DNA from: Streptomyces sp. 150FB
GTDB taxonomy: Bacteria; Actinomycetota; Actinomycetes; Streptomycetales; Streptomycetaceae
Assembly: GCF_000818195.1 (NCBI RefSeq)
Contig: NZ_JTHL01000001.1
Coordinates: 9,294,078-9,331,911 of the forward strand
DNA length: 37,834 nt
Reading direction: 5' to 3'
Shown: positions 7,924 to 15,065 of the stretch, piece by piece
How the letters are laid out: each line of letters starts with the position of its first letter
Position numbering within the stretch: position 1 is the stretch's first letter
The notes under the pieces: model-generated
Seen by the model: only the letters and a program-made list of their open reading frames with translations
Told to the model about the DNA's origin: nothing
The model's database searches: none
Translations under genes and position numbers: made by a program

Positions 7924-8826
7924 TCAGTTCAGATGGCGGCCCAGGAAGTCGCGGATGAGGCCCGCGATCTCGTCGCCGTGGGTCTCGAGCGCGAAGTGGC
8001 CGGCGTTCAGGAGGTGGAGTTCGGCGTCCGGGAGGTCACGCAGGTAGGCACGGGCGCCTTCTGCGCCGAAAATCTCGTCGTGCTCGCCCCAAGCGATCAG
8101 GGTCGGCGGCCGGTGTGTGCGGAAGTACTCCTGGATGCCGGGGTAGAGGTCGAGGTTGAACTGGTAGTCCCAGAAAAGCTGTAGCTGGATCTCCGCGTTG
8201 CCGGGGCGCTCCAGGAGGTCCTGATCCAGAGTCCACGCCTCCGGGCCCAGCCGGTCGAGCCGGTCCTGGGGCACACCGTGGGTGTACTGCCAGCGGGTGG
8301 CGTCTGCCTCGAACAGCTTTCGGACTTCGGCCTCATTACCCGGACGGTCCTTGGCGTGCGCGAACAGCACGTCCCAGAAAGGCGTGAACCCCTCCGTGTA
8401 CGCGTTGCCTGACTGCACGACCAGTGCGCTCACCCGCTCCGGGGCGCGGCTTGCGATGCGCAGGCCGATCGGAGCACCGTAATCCATGATGTACAGCGCG
8501 AACCGGTCGATCCCCAGATGGTCGAGCAGCCCCTGTGTGATCTCGGTCAGTCGATCGAAGGAATAGGTGAACTCCTCCACGGGCGGCGCGTCCGAGAAAC
8601 CGAAGCCGATGTGGTCCGGGGCGATCAGATGGTAGTCGCCCCTCAGATCCTCGATCAGGCGCCGGAACATGTGCGACGACGTCGGGAATCCGTGCAGCAG
8701 CACCAGCGTCGGCTGCGAAGGATCGCCCGCCTCCCGGTAGAAGACGGTGCGGCCCTCGACCAGCGCCGTGCGGTGACGAGTCGCCATTCCCGCTCGGCCA
8801 GGTACGTCGTTTGATGTGTCGGGCAT
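7924..8826 (-). CDS. Alpha/beta hydrolase, paralogue of the 6060-6929 product
   Basis: 300 residues. Same architecture as the neighbour: LLHGFPTSSHMF, APDHIGFG, nucleophile elbow YIMDYGAPIG (Asp), QSGNAYTEG, EYFRTHRPP, and catalytic His in AGHFALETHG. The two proteins match along their length in nearly every motif, indicating duplication. It has an N-terminal extension of about 13 residues; an alternative start is the ATG at 8787. Ribosome sites are weak for both. First gene of an operon with the metallo-hydrolase. A strong promoter and dyad operator lie upstream, so it is likely controlled by a repressor. Confidence 0.9.
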   Translation of the reverse strand: MPDTSNDVPGRAGMATRHRTALVEGRTVFYREAGDPSQPTLVLLHGFPTSSHMFRRLIEDLRGDYHLIAPDHIGFGFSDAPPVEEFTYSFDRLTEITQGLLDHLGIDRFALYIMDYGAPIGLRIASRAPERVSALVVQSGNAYTEGFTPFWDVLFAHAKDRPGNEAEVRKLFEADATRWQYTHGVPQDRLDRLGPEAWTLDQDLLERPGNAEIQLQLFWDYQFNLDLYPGIQEYFRTHRPPTLIAWGEHDEIFGAEGARAYLRDLPDAELHLLNAGHFALETHGDEIAGLIRDFLGRHLN

Positions 8827-8845
8827 GTGCGCCCACCAGCTTTCT

Positions 8846-8901
8846 CACCGTTGAAACTTGTTTCAGTGGTGAGGTTAAGCAGGTCGTTTCTCGCCTGTCA
8901 A
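8846..8901 (-). promoter_or_regulatory. Promoter plus dyad operator of the hydrolase operon
   Basis: On the minus strand a consensus -35 TTGACA (8901-8896) and TAACCT (8877-8872) are separated by 18 nt. Directly downstream, over the expected start point, is TGAAACTTGTTTCA (8852-8865) flanked by CACC (8846) and GGTG (ends 8871). This gives a 26-bp imperfect palindrome typical of TetR-family operators. No regulator gene adjoins; the cognate protein is unknown. Confidence 0.65.
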
Positions 8902-8910
8902 GGGCCCCTC

Positions 8911-8933
8911 GGCCGGCCGCGGAGCGGCCGGCC
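8911..8933. repeat. GC-rich hairpin, perfect 10-bp arms
   Basis: GGCCGGCCGC (8911-8920), 3-nt loop, perfect complement (8924-8933). It may terminate transcription entering from a former neighbour or be a relic; it lies just upstream of the promoter of the hydrolase operon. Confidence 0.5.
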
Positions 8934-9062
8934 CGCCATTTGGTGACGGCCTTCACGGCGGCGCATTCCGCAGGCGTGATGCGTCGCGCAGGGGGCCGTC
9001 CACGGTGTCCGGCGGCCGGACCGTCCCACCCCGGGGCAGCCCGGCAGGCGCGAAGCTCCCGG

Positions 9063-9212
9063 CTCGCCACCGGCTACCTCGGCCACTTCGCCCTGGTCAC
9101 CGGCCTGCGGCCCGCTTCGGGGTCTGCTGTCGGGGCGCGTGTGGTCGTGGTCGGCTCCGGCGCTCGGCCCGGAGGTGGCATGGGAATGGCCGAGTGGTCC
9201 GTGGATCCCTGA
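9063..9212 (+). pseudogene. Fragment of a short-chain dehydrogenase (retinol dehydrogenase-like)
   Basis: The plus frame ending at the TGA at 9210 reads TGYLGHFALVTGLRPASGSA then GARVVVVGSGARPGGGM. This resembles the SDR block N-x-LGHFALTGLLLP followed by RVVxVSSGAHR, which contains the catalytic Ser. Here the Ser region reads GSGA. The upstream Rossmann half and the downstream YxxxK are absent, so this is a remnant of about 50 codons. The call rests on motif memory only. Confidence 0.5.
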
Positions 9213-9265
9213 GCGGTGGACCGCCTTGACGCATCCGCCATGTCCGGTTTCTTCTCGCCGTACCA

Positions 9266-9290
9266 TACAATGTGTCGGACATAGTGTCCG
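9266..9290 (+). promoter_or_regulatory. Promoter -10 and dyad operator before the nitroreductase
   Basis: TACAAT (9266-9271) is a good -10. Five bases downstream CGGACATAGTGTCCG (9276-9290) is a perfect 6-bp dyad with a 3-nt centre, placed over the predicted start point as repressor operators usually are. No clear -35 is seen. Confidence 0.5.
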
Positions 9291-9358
9291 CCGGAATGTT
9301 AGGTTCTTCCGGTACTACCGAGCCGTAACCCCTGCTCTCTCTCGCTTTGGACTGACAT

Positions 9359-10051
9359 ATGCACCATGCGAACGATTCCCGGCAGCCGGACCCGCGAATG
9401 CGGCTCGGCTTGTCCGCCGACGAGGTTCTCACCACGACCCGCGCGGTACGCCGTCGGCTGGACATGGAACGACCGGTGCCGCGGGAGGTGGTGGACGACT
9501 GCGTCCGCGTCGCCCTTCAGGCACCCAGCGGCCGTAACAGGCAACGTTGGGACTTCGTCTTCGTTGAGGACCGGAAGACGAGGGCGGCTGTGGCGGAAGT
9601 GTGGCGGCGCGGTCTGGCCGCACCCGCAACCCCCGGGGTGGTGGGCCCGGAGCCCACACGCATGGACTTCGGGTCTTCGGAGTGGGCTCGTATCGCCGGC
9701 AGCCTTGATCACCTTGCCCACCATCTCCACGAGGTCCCGCTGATCCTCATTCCTTGTCTGCGCGTGGCCGACCGGGCTGAACTCGACACGGTCCGTGGTC
9801 AGGCAGGCGCCTGGGGTTCTGTCATCCCCGCCTTTTGGAGCTTCATGCTCGCGGCCCGTGAACGAGGGCTGGGAACCGCGTGGACCACGAGCCATCTCAG
9901 CTACGAGCGCGAGATGGCGGAGGTGCTCGGCATCCCGTACGACGAGGTGGTCCAGGTGGCCCTCACGCCGGTCGCCTACACGATCGGGACAGACTTCAAG
10001 CAGGGCTCCCGGGCGCATGCCGAACAGTTCTCCCACTGGGATCACTGGTAG
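9359..10051 (+). CDS. Nitroreductase-family protein
   Basis: 230 residues. FMN-binding nitroreductase signatures are RAVRRRLDMERPVP near residue 30 (usually RSVRxF), LQAPSGRNRQRWDFVFVED at about 53-71, GSVIPAFWSFMLAARERGLG at about 144-163 and a C-terminal VVQVALTPVAYTIG. These flavoenzymes reduce nitro compounds, quinones or unsaturated substrates with NAD(P)H. No Shine-Dalgarno sequence precedes the ATG at 9359; ATG at 9398 is an alternative but also lacks one. The gene is monocistronic and convergent with a TetR gene. A dyad operator lies 70-80 nt upstream. Confidence 0.9.
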   Translation: MHHANDSRQPDPRMRLGLSADEVLTTTRAVRRRLDMERPVPREVVDDCVRVALQAPSGRNRQRWDFVFVEDRKTRAAVAEVWRRGLAAPATPGVVGPEPTRMDFGSSEWARIAGSLDHLAHHLHEVPLILIPCLRVADRAELDTVRGQAGAWGSVIPAFWSFMLAARERGLGTAWTTSHLSYEREMAEVLGIPYDEVVQVALTPVAYTIGTDFKQGSRAHAEQFSHWDHW

Positions 10052-10093
10052 GCGAACGGCCGATACGGGAGCACGGCCCGCCACTACGCGGGC

Positions 10094-10145
10094 GCGCCTC
10101 GGACCGGGCTGAAGGAGAGCGGAGAGCGTCTCTCGACTGAGGCGC
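10094..10145. terminator. Weak nested hairpin between convergent genes
   Basis: GCGCCTC (10094-10100) pairs with GAGGCGC (10139-10145), enclosing GAGAG / CTCTC. It lies between the nitroreductase end and the TetR gene end. Confidence 0.35.
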
Positions 10146-10183
10146 ACCCGGAGTGGTGTTCCGGGATGCTGGTCGGCGGCCTC

Positions 10184-10828
10184 TCAGGAAAGGCGGCGGT
10201 TGTACGCGCCGTACCACCAGATGGAGGCCAGTTCGAGGGCGAAAGCCGCGTCGCCGCTCTGGTCCACCTTGCTGATGTGGTGGGCGATCGCCTGCTCCCC
10301 ACCCCAGACAATGATCTGCCCGGCCACCCTTGGATCCACTCGGCTGTCTGTCATCCCCTCTTCCTGGCGCCGTCTCAAGTCACTGACGACCCTTTTCTCA
10401 AATTCTTCCAAATCAGTTGTGTAAAAGTTGTGCACCGAAGGGTCATACGCGGCAGTCTCACTGATGGCCGACAGTACGGAGAAATGCCTCCGATGTCGCG
10501 CGATCGACTCTTCGAGGAGTTTGGTGATGCCCCGCAGGCCGTCCGGCGATTCCACCGCGTCCCACACATCGAGGGCATCAGAAGTCGCCTCCTCGAAAAA
10601 GCTTTTGCTGAGTGACCTACCGAGCCGGGACAAGAGATCAGACTTGTCCCGGAAGTGCGCATAGAAAGTCGAACGCGCAATCTGCGCCTCGACGATAATC
10701 TTTTGCACGCTGATTTCGGTATATTTCATTCCGCTGTCGAGCAGATTTTTGACCGCCTCGAATACGGCGGACTCCACTTTCGCACGGTTTTCTTCGGAAT
10801 CGGAGGGTGAACGAGTGATGGACGGCAT
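10184..10828 (-). CDS. TetR/AcrR-family transcriptional regulator
   Basis: 214 residues. The N-terminal helix-turn-helix spans about residues 15-65: VESAVFEAVKNLLDSGMKY, then ISVQKIIVEAQIARSTFYAH, then FRDKSDLLSRL. The C-terminal helical ligand domain is divergent, as usual, and ends in WWYGAYNRRLS. AGGA lies 8 nt before the ATG. Expected role is a dimeric repressor released by a small ligand. Convergent with the nitroreductase, which is a candidate target, but the dyad before that gene differs from the one before the regulator itself, so this is not established. Confidence 0.92.
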   Translation of the reverse strand: MPSITRSPSDSEENRAKVESAVFEAVKNLLDSGMKYTEISVQKIIVEAQIARSTFYAHFRDKSDLLSRLGRSLSKSFFEEATSDALDVWDAVESPDGLRGITKLLEESIARHRRHFSVLSAISETAAYDPSVHNFYTTDLEEFEKRVVSDLRRRQEEGMTDSRVDPRVAGQIIVWGGEQAIAHHISKVDQSGDAAFALELASIWWYGAYNRRLS

Positions 10829-10889
10829 TTAAGAATCCTAGATGACTTCCGGCCCACTGCTCCCCTGGAGCGAAACAGTGAAAGCGGTG

Positions 10890-10903
10890 ACACTGAACAG
10901 TGT
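10890..10903 (-). promoter_or_regulatory. Candidate autoregulatory operator of the TetR gene
   Basis: ACACTGAACAGTGT is a perfect 6-bp dyad with a 2-nt centre, 62-75 nt upstream of the start codon. TATCAT at 10935-10930 (minus) is a possible -10 upstream of it; the promoter assignment is weak. Confidence 0.4.
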
Positions 10904-11074
10904 GGCCCTCAACTCCTGGCGGTGCCAATATGATATCAGGGGAATCTGTGGGATCCAGGAGGCAGGATGTGCGGTCCTGAGACGTTCCCCTCGAAGCCGC
11001 TCGGGTATGCCTGCGTCCGTCGTAATCGCCAGGGGTCGCCGCCACCCCTGGCCCCAGCCGCTCGGACCGCCGAG

Positions 11075-11112
11075 CAGGTGCGGCACACCACAACAGTGGT
11101 GTGCCGCACCTG
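11075..11112. terminator. Terminator, perfect 17-bp hairpin
   Basis: CAGGTGCGGCACACCAC (11075-11091), loop AACA, perfect complement (11096-11112). It lies 39 nt past the stop codon of the minus-strand hydrolase ending at 11151. Confidence 0.85.
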
Positions 11113-11150
11113 GTTCTACTCGTCGGCCGGGACGGTTTTCAGTCAGCAAC

Positions 11151-12041
11151 TCAAGACGAGGGCAACGTGCGGAAGAATTCAAGGTAAGCCGCTGCGGTCT
11201 CCGCCGGAGCCTCCTCGGCCACCTGATGCCCCGTGGCCAGCACGATACCCCGGACGTCACGTGCCACCTCGCGCATCTGACGCTCGGTGTCCGCGCCTAT
11301 GGCGAACTCCCCGCCCACTGCGAGAACCGGAATGCCCAGAGGAGTCTGAGCTGCAAGGTGATTGCTGTCAGCATCATCGAGGCTTGCCCGGTATATCGAC
11401 AGCATGGCCCGAAGGCTGCCCGGGGACGAGTAACAGCGCACGTATTCGTCGAGCGCCTCCGTAGTCAGGGCATCGACGTTGTACGCCTCGTTCTTGAGCC
11501 ACCAGGTGATGAACTCGCGCTCGTGTCCGGATATTAGAAGCTCGGGAACATCGGGCTTGAAGAAGAATCCTAGATGGAACACGAATGACCCCTGCGACAC
11601 GTTCGACCGGGTGAGGCGCGTGGTGTCCTCCCAGCCGAAACCGGCGAGCAGCGCCTCCTGGTAGACGAGTTGCCGTACGCGGTCGGGGTACCGCGCCGCA
11701 AGTTGGTAAGCCGTCGCCGCTCCCCAGTCCTCACCGACGACACGGTATTCACGGTGTCCCAGCGAATCCATCAACTGTGCGATGTCCTCGCTCAAAGTGA
11801 CGGTGTCGTAGCCCTCCTCTGCGGGAAATGAGTCGCCCAGCCCCCGTAGATCCGGGACTACGACGGTATAGTTCCGAGTGAGTAGGGGAACGATGTGCCG
11901 CCAGTGGTAGCCGGTCTTGGGAACACCGTGCAGCAGAACCACCGGCTCACCTGATCCGCCCATGCGGTAGTGCAGTTGCGTTCCGTTGACTGCGGCTCGA
12001 GCAGACTGCAAGGGATTTCCTTGGTGGTCAAAGATAAGCAT
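11151..12041 (-). CDS. Alpha/beta hydrolase, epoxide hydrolase type
   Basis: 296 residues from ATG 12041 (MLIFDHQGN), chosen for AAGGAG 4 nt upstream; GTG at 12071 would add ten residues but has no usable site. Motifs: VLLHGVPKTGYHW (HGxP oxyanion loop), PDLRGLGDS, elbow VVGEDWGAATAYQ with Asp nucleophile, cap region with FVFHLGFFFKPDVPEL, and C-terminal LATGHQVAEEAP with the catalytic His. Asp plus HGxP points to epoxide hydrolase or dehalogenase chemistry. It is more distant from the two paralogues at 6060 and 7924. It is transcribed divergently from an HxlR regulator 98 nt away, the usual layout of a regulator and its target. Confidence 0.9.
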   Translation of the reverse strand: MLIFDHQGNPLQSARAAVNGTQLHYRMGGSGEPVVLLHGVPKTGYHWRHIVPLLTRNYTVVVPDLRGLGDSFPAEEGYDTVTLSEDIAQLMDSLGHREYRVVGEDWGAATAYQLAARYPDRVRQLVYQEALLAGFGWEDTTRLTRSNVSQGSFVFHLGFFFKPDVPELLISGHEREFITWWLKNEAYNVDALTTEALDEYVRCYSSPGSLRAMLSIYRASLDDADSNHLAAQTPLGIPVLAVGGEFAIGADTERQMREVARDVRGIVLATGHQVAEEAPAETAAAYLEFFRTLPSS

Positions 12042-12139
12042 GCGACTCCTTACGCCGTTTTCGTGGGCCACTCCGTCACCGTAGCCGAGCAGCGAATACC
12101 CGGAAAGAACGTACCTCGAGGATAGAAAGGAACCCGGAG

Positions 12140-12532
12140 GTGACCGAAGAGGTCAAAATTGCGCACGAACCTCACGATGTGATGCACGCCATGGTGCATA
12201 TCAACTCTCTCGCACGGGAGATCTTCACGCATATCGCGAACAAGTGGGCACTTCTCATCGTCAATGCCCTGGGTGACGGCACCCTGCGCTTCACGCACCT
12301 ACATACAGCGGTCCAGGGCATCAGCCACAAGATGCTCGCGCAGACACTGCGCACGCTGGAACGGGATGGAGTCGTCGACCGCCGCGTGTACGCGACCGTG
12401 CCACCACGGGTCGAGTACAGCCTCACGGAGGCCGGGCGCGGCCTCAGGGACACGGTCAATGAGATGTGCACATGGACCAGGCAGCATGCCCGACACATCG
12501 AGGCTGCTAGACGGCACTTCGACGGTCAATAG
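12140..12532 (+). CDS. HxlR-family winged-helix regulator
   Basis: 130 residues from a GTG with AAAGGA 8 nt upstream. The winged-helix domain is clear: IANKWALLIVNALGDGTLRF, then THLHTAVQGISHKMLAQTLR, TLERDGVVDRRVYATVPPRV and EYSLTEAGRGL. HxlR proteins respond to electrophiles, oxidants or metabolites; many use an N-terminal Cys, but here no Cys precedes the winged helix. The divergent hydrolase gene is the likely target. The shared intergenic region is only 98 nt. Confidence 0.92.
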   Translation: MTEEVKIAHEPHDVMHAMVHINSLAREIFTHIANKWALLIVNALGDGTLRFTHLHTAVQGISHKMLAQTLRTLERDGVVDRRVYATVPPRVEYSLTEAGRGLRDTVNEMCTWTRQHARHIEAARRHFDGQ

Positions 12533-12652
12533 GCCCCTGGGGCCGTTGTCGTACGACGGCCCGGGCGCTGACTCAAGGGTCGTAGATCGTGCCGGAGTGC
12601 GCCAAAGGCCACTCGGCGCCATGGAGGTGTGCCGACGGTCGCGTGCCGCTCA

Positions 12653-12705
12653 ACAGACGGTCCGCAGCTCGCGGCGCTTCCTGGAGCGCGGCACGGACGG
12701 TCTGT
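12653..12705. terminator. Inverted repeat near the end of the second CGNR gene
   Basis: ACAGACGGTCCG (12653-12664) pairs with CGGACGGTCTGT (12694-12705) with one mismatch across a 29-nt GC-rich loop. It probably terminates the minus-strand gene ending at 12764. The palindrome GGCCCCTGGGGCC at 12532-12544, at the HxlR stop codon, may serve that gene. Confidence 0.4.
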
Positions 12706-12763
12706 CACTGTCCGCCAGAAGAGCGACTGTGGCGCCGGTCAGGTTCTCAGGGCGGCCCGACTG

Positions 12764-13300
12764 TCAGGCGTCCCCCTCGGTGTAGCGCCCCTGGGCACGG
12801 TGGTAATGGCGCTGCGCCTTGGAGCGGGCGCCGCAGGTTTCCATCGAATGCCAGCGGCGGGTGCCGTTCCTCGACGTGTCAAGGAAGAACAGGACGCAAT
12901 CGGGGTGAGCACACTGGCGCACCCGGTCCGCCTGCCCGTCGATCAGCTCCACGTACTGGCCGGCAGTCGACCACGCGGCCAGCCAGCCGGGTTCGGCACG
13001 CACCGTGCGCTCGGGCCGGCCGTCGCGCACGGCAAGCCGCACGGCACCGTGCTCCAGCACAGCGTTGAGCCGCCGCTCGGCCTCGGGACGCGGACCGGTA
13101 AGACTCGCACGGAGCGTGTCGCGCGTCTCCAGCAGTGCGGGCCACGCCTCCTGTGCGGGCTCCGAAAAGCCGTTCTCCGCGAGCCAGGTCTGGACGTTCT
13201 GCTCGTCCTCGAGGAAGTCCACGAGGTTGCCGCGGCTCATCCACCTGGTGTTCACGAGGTCAAGCGCCAACGGCTCACCCACATGTGGTCGCTCAAGCAT
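12764..13300 (-). CDS. CGNR zinc-finger protein
   Basis: 178 residues. The N-terminus EPLALDLVNTRWMSRGNLVD is the conserved opening of ABATE/CGNR regulators. The C-terminus has CAHPDCVLFFLDTSRNGTRR, then WHSMETCGARSKAQRHYHR, giving Cys-x4-Cys and a CGxR finger (CGAR in place of CGNR). Probably a DNA-binding regulator with an unknown target. No ribosome site is visible, but TAAGAT lies 7 nt before the ATG, pointing to a leaderless mRNA as for the family member at 1547-2131. Confidence 0.9.
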   Translation of the reverse strand: MLERPHVGEPLALDLVNTRWMSRGNLVDFLEDEQNVQTWLAENGFSEPAQEAWPALLETRDTLRASLTGPRPEAERRLNAVLEHGAVRLAVRDGRPERTVRAEPGWLAAWSTAGQYVELIDGQADRVRQCAHPDCVLFFLDTSRNGTRRWHSMETCGARSKAQRHYHRAQGRYTEGDA

Positions 13301-13307
13301 GCGAGCG

Positions 13308-13313
13308 ATCTTA
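13308..13313 (-). promoter_or_regulatory. Leaderless -10 (TAAGAT) of the second CGNR gene
   Basis: On the minus strand TAAGAT is followed by 7 nt and the ATG at 13300. That spacing places the start point at or next to the start codon. No consensus -35 is seen. Confidence 0.5.
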
Positions 13314-13651
13314 CCACTGTCGAACGCTTAACAGGTGAGATATCTATCCAGGTCCGGCTCGGTGACGGCGCCGCCCCGGCATATGCGGATACGGGCCCCG
13401 CCGACCTTGGCGGGCGGTGTCCGCGGCTGCCTCACATCCTGCCGGGCCGCTCGCACTGTTCACGCGTGCTGTTGCTCGCGTTCCCATCTGCGCGACCTCG
13501 CAACACAGTGGGGGATGGGGGCGTGTGCCCGGCGCGAGTTTGAAACCTGGGAGCCATGGTGGAGCGCACCGCACTGGCGGCCGGATCCTTCCGTGCCTCC
13601 TGCCGTCGATGACCCAGAGGTCATGGGCGGTGGGCGGTAAGGTCCCAGAAT
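13314..13651. other. About 340 bases without a recognisable gene
   Basis: Frames on both strands are compositionally biased and match nothing I know. No clean hairpin or repeat was noted before the operator at 13652. Confidence 0.45.
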
Positions 13652-13669
13652 AAGATGATTGGTCGTATT
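13652..13669 (+). promoter_or_regulatory. Third GACCGGTC-like operator, before the truncated TetR gene
   Basis: AAGATGATTGGTCGTATT matches the operators at 1259 and 5716, with TT replacing CC in the left half of the core (12 of 15 core positions shared with 1262-1276). TAAGAT at 13651-13656 could be the -10, so the dyad covers the promoter. Autoregulation by the NemR-like product is the simplest reading. Confidence 0.5.
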
Positions 13670-13689
13670 GCCGGAAGAGGGTGGTACCG

Positions 13690-13980
13690 GTGGGCAGAAG
13701 GAGCATGCGCGAGGAAATCGTCGAGGCGGCGGTCGAGCAGTTCCACACGTACGGGTTCAACGGGGCCGGCGTCAAGGACATCACGGACAGTGCGGGCGTG
13801 CCGAAGGGGTCGTTCTGCAACCACTTCGAGAGCAAGGAAGCGTTGGCCGTGGTCGCCCTGGAGCGCTACGGAGTGAGCCGCCGACTGGGGGGGCTCGCCG
13901 ACGCGGACGTCGATCCGCTGCTGAGGTTGCGCAGGCACTTCGAGTTCCTCCGTGACGAGAACACCGGACGGGGACGCTGA
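13690..13980 (+). pseudogene. Truncated NemR-like TetR regulator
   Basis: 96 residues from GTG 13690 (GAAGAGGG upstream); TetR proteins are usually near 190. The helix-turn-helix is complete: EIVEAAVEQFHTYGFNGAGV, KDITDSAGVPKGSFCNHF, ESKEALAVVALERYG. The motif VPKGSF-x-HF-x-SKEA is close to NemR-type electrophile sensors. The frame stops after FEFLRDENTGRGR, where relatives continue into the ligand/dimerisation domain, and no other frame restores it, so a deletion or rearrangement near 13975 is likely. A DNA-binding half without its dimer domain is probably non-functional, but a short-form repressor cannot be excluded. An operator lies at 13652-13669. Confidence 0.7.
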
Positions 13981-13984
13981 GGGA

Positions 13985-14235
13985 ACTGCCTGACGCGGCC
14001 GGCTGCACAAACGCCCCGACGGGAAGTTGGCCGGCGATACGGTCGATGCCGCCGCTCTTGTCGTACAGGGCGTGGGTCTCGGCGTGAAGGAGTGGCGGCG
14101 GGAGCAGGACGTGCTCCATGTCGCGGAGCGCGCGCGGTGTTTCCGGTTCGGCCCCCGTCGTGGCTGCGGCAACCGACGGCATCGACCCGTAGCTGTGCAC
14201 AGGCCGGCGATGTGGGTCAGCTCGTGCCAGGACAT
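13985..14235 (-). pseudogene. Frameshifted fragment of unknown family with a HELTH motif
   Basis: On the minus strand the frame from 14235 opens MSWHELTHIAGL. A second frame from 14200 continues HSYGSMPSVAAATTGAEPE and later YDKSGGIDRIAGQLPVGAFV. The two look like parts of one protein joined by a one-base shift near 14195-14200. HELTH fits the HExxH zinc-metalloprotease pattern, but no downstream third ligand can be assigned, so this is only a hint. The fragment ends near the broken end of the TetR gene, suggesting a rearrangement junction. Confidence 0.35.
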
Positions 14236-14289
14236 GTCGGTGTGGGCCGACGGTTCAGCTCGACGCGAGTGTGCGCCGGGGATTCCCGG

Positions 14290-14731
14290 TCAGCGGCGGC
14301 CGGTGGACAGGACGACGAGGAACTGGCCGCCGCCCGGCTCGATGTCGGCGGTCACCGGCAGCCCCGGTACCAGTCGGGAGAACCGGTCCACCAGCCAATC
14401 CGCCGCCTCTTGGGCGTCCCGCCTGGTCGGACAACGGCCCACCATCTCGCGGCCCCCCCTTGCGCTCCAGCCTTCCGGCAACGGTGATCAGCGGCGCGGG
14501 TTCGACCACGTACAGGCGGTCCGGCCAGGCGATGGCCACCTTGACCGCGCCCTTGCGGGTGTTGCATCCGCGGTGTGCGAGCCGCTCGACGACCTTGGCC
14601 TTCCGGTCGGCGGTCCGGCTGTCGACGCTGGGCCCCCGCGGGTCGTTCACCGACTCGTCGGGGTCCACCGCCTCGTCACACACCCAGCACCGCCAGCCGT
14701 CGCGCTCGGCCACATCATCAAGAAGACTCAT
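14290..14731 (-). pseudogene. HNH-like protein gene with a frameshift at a G7 tract
   Basis: The first half (MSLLDDVAERDGWRCWVCDE, then HRGCNTRKGAVKVAIAWPD) is read from 14731; the second half (VGRCPTRRDAQEAADWLVDR, ending GQFLVVLSTGRR) is in another frame ending at 14290. The junction lies in seven consecutive C on the plus strand (14453-14459). With six, both halves would join as a protein of about 147 residues. The Cys-x2-Cys and HRGCN elements resemble an HNH-endonuclease-type zinc site common in Streptomyces small proteins. It is a pseudogene, a phase-variable gene or a sequencing slip; nothing in the sequence decides which. Confidence 0.65.
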
Positions 14732-15065
14732 CCGAGCAAACTAGCCTGTCCGGCGGCCATCGCGCGCACCAGGGCCCCGGCAAGGTCTTCACACCGGCCA
14801 ACCATCCCGCAGCGCCTGGCAACCAGCGTCATCGATACTTTGACCTGCGCGAATGCCGATACGAGGTCATCCCGTCGATGGCCGAAGACCTCACCGGGCG
14901 CGCCGGCGACTGCTCCCTCGCGGGCCGGTCTCCCGGCGTGGGCGCCAGGAGCCGGCCGCGTGGCAGGCCCGCTGCTCGGGATCACGCGCCCTTCCGGCCC
15001 GCGGATGGGCGAGCGTCGCGGCACAACGCCGGGAACCGGCACCTCTGTCGCGCGGGAACGTACAG
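14732..15065. other. About 330 bases, no gene recognised
   Basis: Several GC-rich overlapping frames run through, none with a familiar product. It separates the decayed left part from the biosynthetic cluster; no clean terminator follows the GMC gene. Confidence 0.4.

Noticed and set aside
6967..9240. 13-base repeat CTTGACGCATCCG near 6968 and 9225
   Set aside because: A repeat of this length is expected by chance in a window of this size, and neither copy is symmetrical or placed alike relative to genes.
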